Shown: positions 33,992 through 39,650 of the stretch, piece after piece
Layout of the letters: each line of letters starts with the position of its first letter
How positions within the stretch are numbered: position 1 is the first letter of the stretch
From: Aquificaceae bacterium
GTDB taxonomy: Bacteria; Aquificota; Aquificia; Aquificales; Aquificaceae
Length of the DNA: 39,650 nt
Direction: 5' to 3'
Assembly (NCBI GenBank): GCA_025057455.1
Contig: JANWWY010000012.1
Coordinates: forward strand, 1 to 39,650
Translations under genes and position numbers: made by a program
The notes under the pieces: generated by a model
What the model saw: only the letters and a program-made list of their open reading frames with translations
Told to the model about the DNA's origin: nothing
The model's database searches: none

Positions 33992-35290
33992 TTATATGCC
34001 TAAGTCCTTAGCCTGCTCCTCTGTGAGATGTCTGTCCTCTTGAGATTCTCTTTGCACAGATTCGCAACGGTCCAATAGCTCTTTTAGCCTTATGGGAGCT
34101 TCTGTAAGAGGTAACGAAGAGTCGTATATTTCCCCCTTAACACCACACTCTTTAAAGGCTTCGTAAAGCATCCTCAGACCCTTTTCAGCCTCTGGTCCAT
34201 TCCTACGCACAACCCATATCCAGTTAGGGTTTAGCTTACCTTCTTTGTGCAGGTCTCTTATGGCATTAGCCACACCTTCACCCAATGTAACATCTATCCT
34301 TGTATTGTTGGCGGTTCCACCGCATACCAGCACTCCCCTTATACCTGGCTTGGAAAGGATAATGCGTGTTATCTTATACATCTTTTCCGCAGGAGGATTT
34401 CCGCCTATGTCAGTAAAGTTGGCTGGCTTTAGACCCAACGCATAGGTAGTCTCTATGGTTACCGTGGAACCACCACCTCCAAAGGTCATCATGGCTATGT
34501 CCCCATCCACTTCCACGTAAGAGCCAGCTTTTCCTCTGTGGTCATCTCTGTCTATAAGGGATGCCTGTATTTCCCTTTCTGTAGGTGGTCTTTTCATTGC
34601 GGTTCTTACACCATATATCTTGGCGGGTGGAATGCTTGCATCGTCATCTATGGTGACTACCGCATCCAACGCTAAAACCCTCTGCTTTCCACCCACATCG
34701 CATATAGCCAAGGGGTTTATTTCCAAAAGCCTTGCCTCCGCTTCCCAAAAAGCTCTCCACATGTTGGCTATAACCTCAGAGAGCTCTCTCAAAACACCCA
34801 TGTACTCCTGAGGAAAGCCTAACTCAAGTAGGTAGTTTCTTACCATATGAGGATAAAGTCCCTTAAGGGGGTCTATTACCCAGCTTTTCACCTTTTCCTG
34901 GGGCACCTCTTCTATGTCCATTCCACCCTCAAGGCTTAGGGTCACGACGGGAGACCTCACCTCCGTGGAGTAGGTTATGGAAGCGTATATCTCCTTCAAG
35001 ATGTTTGCCTTTTCTGTAACCAAAAGCCCAACTGGCATTTCACCGTATACTGGGTAATTTAAGAGAGCTTCAAAGGTCTGTATGGCTTCCTCGGGTGTTT
35101 TGCACAGCTTTACCGCACCTGCCTTTCCTCTTTTGCCTACAAGCACCTGAGACTTTATAACGCATTCACCCAATTGGTTGATAAAATTCACTATATCATC
35201 ACTCAAATGGTCACCAAACATAAACCTTGGGGTAGGTATGCCGTACTTTTTAAATATTTTTTCATAAGCTTCATACTCGTATAAGTTCAT
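33992..35290 (-). CDS. ccsA: Citryl-CoA synthetase large subunit
   Basis: First half of two-step citrate cleavage in the reductive TCA cycle of Aquificales: ATP + citrate + CoA gives citryl-CoA, later split by citryl-CoA lyase. At 432 aa it is longer than succinyl-CoA synthetase beta (about 390) and matches the CcsA layout from memory of the Hydrogenobacter thermophilus protein: N-terminal ATP-grasp (ECVIKSQVLVGKRGKAGAVK), LEINPLAICDVGGKQRVLALD, then a CoA/phosphate-facing half with MMTFGGGGSTVTIETTYALG, TDIGGNPPAEKMYKIT and VCGGTANNTRIDVTLGEG. The extra C-terminal tail ends HLTEEQAKDLGI. The small subunit (ccsB) is not in this window. A strong AGGAGGT precedes the start. Confidence 0.92.
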   Translation of the reverse strand: MNLYEYEAYEKIFKKYGIPTPRFMFGDHLSDDIVNFINQLGECVIKSQVLVGKRGKAGAVKLCKTPEEAIQTFEALLNYPVYGEMPVGLLVTEKANILKEIYASITYSTEVRSPVVTLSLEGGMDIEEVPQEKVKSWVIDPLKGLYPHMVRNYLLELGFPQEYMGVLRELSEVIANMWRAFWEAEARLLEINPLAICDVGGKQRVLALDAVVTIDDDASIPPAKIYGVRTAMKRPPTEREIQASLIDRDDHRGKAGSYVEVDGDIAMMTFGGGGSTVTIETTYALGLKPANFTDIGGNPPAEKMYKITRIILSKPGIRGVLVCGGTANNTRIDVTLGEGVANAIRDLHKEGKLNPNWIWVVRRNGPEAEKGLRMLYEAFKECGVKGEIYDSSLPLTEAPIRLKELLDRCESVQRESQEDRHLTEEQAKDLGI

Positions 35291-35295
35291 CCTCT

Positions 35296-35329
35296 ACCTC
35301 CTGTTCAAAAGAGCATGATAAAAATTATA
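35296..35329 (-). promoter_or_regulatory. Predicted ccsA promoter -10 and RBS
   Basis: On the minus strand TATAAT (35329-35324) is a consensus -10, and AGGAGGT (35302-35296) precedes the ATG at 35290. The likely -35 region (about 35347-35352, TTCTCA) is weak. Transcription should begin near 35317, leaving a leader of about 26 nt, in contrast to the leaderless genes nearby. Confidence 0.6.
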
Positions 35330-35528
35330 TCACTTAAAATGTTGGATGAGAAATTGAGAAGGTGAGAAAACCTACCGTAAAAAGTCTTCTACAACTATAG
35401 CCTTCTTCACGTATATTCAGAGAAGCAAGACAGAAAAACTTACGGGCAGAGAGCGTTTGGTTTAGGCGTTTGGTAGAGGGGGCCGAGGTTGCATGGAGAT
35501 AGAGGATACAGGAAATGTTTTTATAAGA
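35330..35528. other. Intergenic stretch, no gene recognised
   Basis: About 200 bp between ccsA and the next plus-strand gene. A long frame exists on the minus strand (35334-35654) but it runs over the start of the real plus-strand gene and has no family character, so I leave it out. No RNA gene or clear repeat is visible. Confidence 0.4.
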
Positions 35529-35541
35529 TATAATAGACATA

Positions 35542-35784
35542 GTGGAGGGTTTGAAAGAAAAGTTAAAAAGAATAGAAAAACTCTCTTTAGACCCTTTCAA
35601 GCCTGAGCTTTTGGAGGCTGAGCTTGCCAAACTTATTGAGCAAATTCCAAACATGAGCGTAGAAGAGCTTCAGGAGCTTGGCTTATTCCTTGAAAAACTA
35701 AAGCACAGGGTTGAGGAAAACTACGAAATATGCTTCGGATGGATGCAGAAAGTGTTAAAGGACGGGTTTAACGTAAAGGCATGA
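35542..35784 (+). CDS. Small helical/coiled-coil protein
   Basis: 80 aa from a GTG start. It is almost wholly alpha-helical and charged (EGLKEKLKRIEKL, ELLEAELAKLIEQI, VEELQELGLFLEKLKHRVEE), with one cysteine. Family not recognised. TATAAT (35529-35534) ends 7 nt before the GTG and there is no Shine-Dalgarno, so the mRNA is probably leaderless. Its stop overlaps the start of the NlpC/P60 gene (ATGA), so the two are co-translated. Confidence 0.65.
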   Translation: MEGLKEKLKRIEKLSLDPFKPELLEAELAKLIEQIPNMSVEELQELGLFLEKLKHRVEENYEICFGWMQKVLKDGFNVKA

Positions 35785-36911
35785 AACTACTTTTAGCATT
35801 CATCATCACGTGCTTTGCCTTTTCTATGGATGTAAAAACTATAAACCAACAATCCTATACGCTCATAGACTACATGAAAAGAGTGGAGGAATTCCCCCGT
35901 GAGATAGAGGGAAGAAGGGTAAAAGAGTGGATACTAGAAGACAAATTTCCTAGTGGTAGGCTATACATAGGCGATAGGGAGCTAAGGGAAGAGGACATAA
36001 AGGAGTTTGTAAAAGGCACAAACCTGGAAGCTCTGGGTGAAAGTGTGAAGGTTCAACATGGCTGGACCCTTAGAAGGACAAATATGCGTATGTATCCTTC
36101 GGAGGCCGTTGTACACAAGGGAAATCCAGAGATAGACTACAATCAGTATACGCTCCTTGAGCCCTTTACACCCCTTGCCATACTACACCTTTCAAGGGAT
36201 GGAGGTTGGCTGTACGTGCATGCTCCCTACATGAGAGGATGGGTAAGAAAGAGGGATGTTTACGTATCTGGCAGAGAAAAACTCTTAGAGGTGCTTCAAA
36301 AGCCCTTTTTGGTGGTAACAAAGGGAAGTATAAACATAGGTGGTTTTACCTTTGGTCTTGGGTCGAGAGTGCCATACGTGGAAAAGAGAGGAAAAGAGTA
36401 CAGGGTTTTGCTACCCAATATGAAATCCATATGGGTGCATGCATGGGATGGGCTTGAAGAAGCCTTTCCAGGTTTTAGTGAGGCTAAGGTGAAGGTTATA
36501 CTGGAAGACCTTCTTGGCACTCCTTACGATTGGGGTGGAAAGGAAGGAAGGTGGGACTGCTCCTCTCTGGTTCAGGGGCTCTATGCGGTATTCGGTTTAG
36601 AATTGCCGAGAAATTCCTCGCAACAAGCCAAGATAGGCAGGGTTGTGGCAACAGGCTTTTCCTCATACGATGAGTTTAAAAGGTTAATCCAAACACTACC
36701 GCCCTTTAGAACACTTTTGTTTATGAAGGGTCATGTTATGGTTTATGGTGGTATAGAGGAAGGTGATATAGTAATCTACCATTCGGTTCATAAATTGACC
36801 CAAGAGGATGGCACAAGATGGTACATAAAGGCTATAGCCAAGAACTACGTAGAAAGGCACAGACTAAGAAACTTATACAAGTCTATTGTAAGCGTTAATG
36901 TTCTGGATTAA
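35781..36911 (+). CDS. Exported NlpC/P60 cell-wall peptidase with SH3 domains
   Basis: A 376-aa exported protein with a signal peptide at residues 1-15. An N-terminal domain of unknown fold (about 20-90) is followed by one or two SH3-like domains (about 95-220; GGWLYVHAPYMRGWV is the SH3 signature). The C-terminal NlpC/P60 domain has the catalytic cysteine in WDCSSLVQGLY (Cys260) and histidine in KGHVMVYGG (His318). It cleaves within peptidoglycan stem peptides, most likely the gamma-D-glutamyl to diaminopimelate bond, as in related SH3-NlpC proteins. Its end overlaps the convergent MBL gene by 4 bp. Confidence 0.9.
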   Translation: MKLLLAFIITCFAFSMDVKTINQQSYTLIDYMKRVEEFPREIEGRRVKEWILEDKFPSGRLYIGDRELREEDIKEFVKGTNLEALGESVKVQHGWTLRRTNMRMYPSEAVVHKGNPEIDYNQYTLLEPFTPLAILHLSRDGGWLYVHAPYMRGWVRKRDVYVSGREKLLEVLQKPFLVVTKGSINIGGFTFGLGSRVPYVEKRGKEYRVLLPNMKSIWVHAWDGLEEAFPGFSEAKVKVILEDLLGTPYDWGGKEGRWDCSSLVQGLYAVFGLELPRNSSQQAKIGRVVATGFSSYDEFKRLIQTLPPFRTLLFMKGHVMVYGGIEEGDIVIYHSVHKLTQEDGTRWYIKAIAKNYVERHRLRNLYKSIVSVNVLD

Positions 36912-38290
36912 AGCTCAAGAATTTGACCTTCCTCTGGTATGCTACACTTCAATCCAAGCTGATTCTTTATGGCATCCGCAAAGATTTTCATCTTTTCTTC
37001 TTCACCGTGCATAAGGAAAACATTCCAGGGTTTTCCAACGTAGGATAGCCATTCCAGAAGCCCACTCTGGTCGGCGTGAGATGAAAAGCCGTTTATGGTG
37101 TAAACTTTTGCCCTTATGGCTATATCCTCGCCAAAGATTTTTACGCTTTCCGCACCGTCTATAATTTTCCTTCCCAAAGTCCCCTCAGGCTGATATCCTA
37201 CAAACACCAAGGCACACTCTTCTCTCCATAGGTTGTATTTAAGATGGTGCAAAACTCTGCCACCGTTTAACATCCCAGAACCTGCTATGATGATGGCACC
37301 AGAGCCTATAGAGTTAATAGCTTTGGATTCTTCTACCTCTTTTGTATAGTGAAGATTAGGAAGCTCAAAAGGGTTATTCTTTAAGAACACCTCGTAAGCC
37401 TCCCTGTCGTAAAACTCTGGATGGGAGCTAAAAAGCCTTGTTATGCTTATTGCCAGAGGACTATCTAAGAATATTTCACACTTTGGAAGTCTTCCCTCTT
37501 CGTGGAATTCTCTTAGCACATAGAGAATCTCCTGTGCCCTTTCAAGAGCGTAAGAAGGTATTATGACATTCCCGCCTCTTCCTATGGCATACTCTATAGC
37601 TTGAAGGAGCTCCTCTTTGGACTGTTCAAAACTTTTATGGTTTCTGTCTCCGTAAGTGCTTTCTATGAAGACGTAATCAGCAAAAGAGGGGCTTTCTGGG
37701 TCACGGACTATGGGTTTATTCTTGTTTCCCAAATCTCCAGAGAAGATAATCCTCTTTTGCTTCTTGTCTTCGTAAACCTCCATCTCTACGAAGGCTGAAC
37801 CCAGTATATGTCCGGAGTCTCTTAGTCTTATGCTTACACCCTTTGAAAGCTTGTAGTCCTCTCCGTAGGGAAGCCTAACCTTGAAAAACTCCATAGATTC
37901 CAGCACATCGTATTCTTCGTACAATGGTGGTGCTGGAGTTTTTCCAAGTCTGAGGAGTTTTCTCTGAAGGGTTTTGTAGTTTTCGTACATTACCTTGCTG
38001 GCGTCAAGAAGCATAAGCCTCGCCAGTTTTGCGGTAGGTTCTGTGGATATGATTTTGCCCCTAAAGCCCTCTTTTACCAAAAGGGGTATCCTACCGCAGT
38101 GGTCTATGTGAGCATGTGTGAGAATTAGATAGTCTATTTCCCTCGGGTTAAAGGGAAAAGGTTGATAATTCTTGTCCTCTTCTTTCCCCTGGAACATACC
38201 GCAGTCTACGAGTATTTTTACATCTCTTGCCTCTACGTAAAAACAACTACCAGTGACGGTCTTGGCTGCGCCGTAGGGTATAACCTTCAT
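36908..38290 (-). CDS. Beta-CASP metallo-beta-lactamase RNase-type protein
   Basis: A 460-aa protein with MBL motif HAHIDH (His59, His61, Asp63, His64), the later ligands in SGHILGSAF and FSGDLGNK, and a beta-CASP insert (about 200-370, with [14 protein letters not shown]), closing with the RNA-specificity region [16 protein letters not shown]. The family contains CPSF/archaeal and bacterial RNA endonucleases and exonucleases; bacterial YsdC/Ysh1-like members are probable RNases. It is co-translated with glyQ (4-bp overlap), consistent with an RNA role, but the substrate is unknown. Confidence 0.88.
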   Translation of the reverse strand: MKVIPYGAAKTVTGSCFYVEARDVKILVDCGMFQGKEEDKNYQPFPFNPREIDYLILTHAHIDHCGRIPLLVKEGFRGKIISTEPTAKLARLMLLDASKVMYENYKTLQRKLLRLGKTPAPPLYEEYDVLESMEFFKVRLPYGEDYKLSKGVSIRLRDSGHILGSAFVEMEVYEDKKQKRIIFSGDLGNKNKPIVRDPESPSFADYVFIESTYGDRNHKSFEQSKEELLQAIEYAIGRGGNVIIPSYALERAQEILYVLREFHEEGRLPKCEIFLDSPLAISITRLFSSHPEFYDREAYEVFLKNNPFELPNLHYTKEVEESKAINSIGSGAIIIAGSGMLNGGRVLHHLKYNLWREECALVFVGYQPEGTLGRKIIDGAESVKIFGEDIAIRAKVYTINGFSSHADQSGLLEWLSYVGKPWNVFLMHGEEEKMKIFADAIKNQLGLKCSIPEEGQILEL

Positions 38291-39129
38291 GCTATGGTTT
38301 TGTGGTAGAGCTTTGCCACTTGGTGAGCTAAGGCGTTCATCCTCCTTATGTATCTTGCCCTTTCTTGAACGGATATTACACCCCTTGCATCCAACAGGTT
38401 AAAAGTATGGGAACATTTCAGAAGGTAGTCGTAAGCTGGAAGGACAAGTCCTTCATCCAAAAGCCTTTTTGTTTCCCTTTCGTACATTTCATAAAGTTTA
38501 AAGAGCATCTCTTGGTCCGCCCTTTCAAAATTGTAGACGCTCCACTGGTATTCAGAAACCTTAAAGACCTCACCGTAGGTGAGCCATTGGTTCCACTTTA
38601 TGTCAAAAACGCTATCCACATCTTGGAGGTACATGGCTATCCTTTCGAGCCCGTAGGTTATCTCTACGGATATCTCCTCCAGGTCAATACCGCCCGCCTG
38701 CTGAAAGTAGGTAAACTGGGTTATCTCCATGCCATCTAACCACACCTCCCACCCAAGACCCCAAGCACCTAAGGTTGGAGATTCCCAGTCGTCCTCTACG
38801 AACCTAATGTCGTGTTCTATTGGGTTGATACCAAGTGCCTTTAGACTGTCAAGATAAATCTCCTGTGGGTTATCGGGTGCAGGCTTAAGGATAACCTGAA
38901 ACTGGAAGTAGTGCTGAAGCCTGTTGGGATTTTCTCCGTATCTGCCGTCCTTTGGTCTTCTGGAAGGCTCCACGTAGGCTACGTTCCAAGGCTTTTTACC
39001 AAGAACTTTTAGAAAGGTAGCCGGGTTCATAGTCCCCGCACCAGTCTCTATGTCGTAAGGTTGCCATATGGCACAACCCCTTTCCGCCCAGAACTTTTGC
39101 AAGGTTATTATAATGTCCTGAAAGTACAT
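38287..39129 (-). CDS. glyQ: Glycyl-tRNA synthetase alpha subunit
   Basis: Catalytic alpha subunit of the bacterial alpha2-beta2 glycyl-tRNA synthetase. The 280-aa length and the near-invariant start ([20 protein letters not shown]), [35 protein letters not shown] and [17 protein letters not shown] are complete, as is [19 protein letters not shown]. The beta subunit gene glyS is not in this window, so the two subunits are not adjacent on this side. It overlaps the beta-CASP gene downstream (ATGA) and follows the endonuclease V gene by 23 bp. Confidence 0.97.
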   Translation of the reverse strand: MYFQDIIITLQKFWAERGCAIWQPYDIETGAGTMNPATFLKVLGKKPWNVAYVEPSRRPKDGRYGENPNRLQHYFQFQVILKPAPDNPQEIYLDSLKALGINPIEHDIRFVEDDWESPTLGAWGLGWEVWLDGMEITQFTYFQQAGGIDLEEISVEITYGLERIAMYLQDVDSVFDIKWNQWLTYGEVFKVSEYQWSVYNFERADQEMLFKLYEMYERETKRLLDEGLVLPAYDYLLKCSHTFNLLDARGVISVQERARYIRRMNALAHQVAKLYHKTIA

Positions 39130-39152
39130 GACGGATATTTTAACTCATTAGA

Positions 39153-39650
39153 TTATAGCCGTTGTCTCCTAACTCTTTGCAAAAGGTTATGGGCAAGCCT
39201 CGTAGGTTCTGGCACTCTGTAAAGGGATGTTTTCAAAACCAGCTCTATGGCAGTCTTTAGACTTATCCTGTGTCCTACGGATACAAACATAGGCTCTGTG
39301 TGGTCTTTTGTTCTTAATACCGCTCCTACCACAGCCCCTCTGTAGGTAAGGTAGCTGTAGCTTCCCCTTTTGACTTCTGGCTCTTTGTAGTATCCAAAAA
39401 GTTTGGTCTTTGCCACGCCTACGCTCACAGAATTGGTCTCTATGCCAAAGTGAGAAGCTATACCGCAACCCCTCGGATGTGCAACCCCCTGACCGTCTAT
39501 AAAAAAAACGTCTGGCTTTAACTCCGCCTCTTCGTAGAGCTTTAGCATTAAAGGGAGCTCTCTGAAGGCAAGAAAGGTAGGAACGTAAGGAAAGTCCACT
39601 ACGCCTTCTACTACTTTATGATAGACCACCTTTAGGTCCGCAAGCCTTAC
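39153..39650 (-). CDS. nfi: Endonuclease V (deoxyinosine endonuclease), 5' end cut by window
   Basis: Removes deaminated bases: nicks DNA one base 3' of deoxyinosine. About 165 C-terminal residues are visible and the frame is open to the right edge, so the start lies outside; family members are about 220 aa. The motif [14 protein letters not shown] carries the catalytic Glu, and [19 protein letters not shown] carries the second catalytic Asp and the wedge region. The first catalytic Asp (D-x-x-Y motif) would lie in the missing part. A methionine at 39629 is internal, because upstream codons (VRLADLKV) continue the family sequence. Confidence 0.92.
   Translation of the reverse strand, partial: VRLADLKVVYHKVVEGVVDFPYVPTFLAFRELPLMLKLYEEAELKPDVFFIDGQGVAHPRGCGIASHFGIETNSVSVGVAKTKLFGYYKEPEVKRGSYSYLTYRGAVVGAVLRTKDHTEPMFVSVGHRISLKTAIELVLKTSLYRVPEPTRLAHNLLQRVRRQRL

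Noticed and set aside
35334-35654. 106-codon frame on the minus strand
   Set aside because: It runs antisense over the start of the gene at 35542, is Ser-rich with no family pattern, and has no ribosome binding site.

Overview
The window looks like chromosomal DNA of a thermophilic, chemolithoautotrophic bacterium of the Aquificaceae (Hydrogenobacter/Thermocrinis/Aquifex group). The markers are a citryl-CoA synthetase large subunit (CcsA, split citrate cleavage of the reductive TCA cycle), the N-terminal half of a split carbamoyl-phosphate synthase large chain, a free-standing methionyl-tRNA synthetase beta subunit (Trbp111 type), a CCA-type nucleotidyltransferase carrying an N-terminal DHH-CBS extension, and a tmRNA whose tag ends in ELALAA. 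This assignment is inference from gene content; no database search was run.

Layout. 1-197: the end of a CRISPR array (three 29-nt repeats, 36-nt spacers, then a decayed terminal repeat); no cas gene is in view. 286-2508: peptide deformylase, a double-ACT protein, a small unknown and a beta-hydroxyacid dehydrogenase. 2480-5766: primary sigma factor RpoD, nitroreductase, phosphoribosyltransferase and a small Cys-pair protein. 5784-8550: a short adaptor-like exported protein, then an ilvC - CDP-alcohol phosphatidyltransferase - RibD-C reductase operon. 8580-10081: an unknown gene divergent from a diguanylate cyclase. 10076-13067: a DUF420-ispF-patatin-MATE operon. 13235-16404: a secreted fasciclin-domain protein, a DUF523/DUF1722 protein and carB (N half). 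16581-20229: uvrA, a LOG-like protein and a small helical unknown. 20209-26434: a YihY membrane protein, a KamA-type radical SAM enzyme, dnaE and an oxygen-binding-type MBL diiron protein. 26521-27185: a decayed winged-helix/PD-(D/E)XK nuclease gene. 27426-29075: moeB, the MetRS beta subunit and ssrA. 29104-33017: a K+ channel with RCK domain, a small membrane partner and the DHH-CBS-nucleotidyltransferase. 33038-35290: two small membrane proteins, a 47-codon ORF, tRNA-Ala(GGC) and ccsA. 35542-39650: a small helical protein, an NlpC/P60 hydrolase, a beta-CASP MBL protein, glyQ and endonuclease V (cut by the window edge).

The genome is extremely compact. Genes in operons overlap by 4-23 bp, and all seven convergent protein-coding pairs meet within 2 bp or overlap by up to 29 bp, leaving no room for intrinsic terminators. 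Several divergent gene starts are only 11-32 bp apart, and at many starts a -10-like hexamer lies 6-10 nt before the start codon with no Shine-Dalgarno, which suggests leaderless mRNAs (dnaE is the best case).

I did not find a clearly new multi-gene system. The points most worth checking are an FNR/CRP-type palindrome over the predicted start of the diiron-protein transcript, twin CCCWWGGG palindromes 21 bp apart between the diguanylate cyclase and its divergent neighbour, a terminator-like hairpin in the carB leader, the decayed nuclease gene with a perfect palindrome at its start, the unusual K+ channel filter with its coupled membrane partner, and the convergent-overlap pattern itself.
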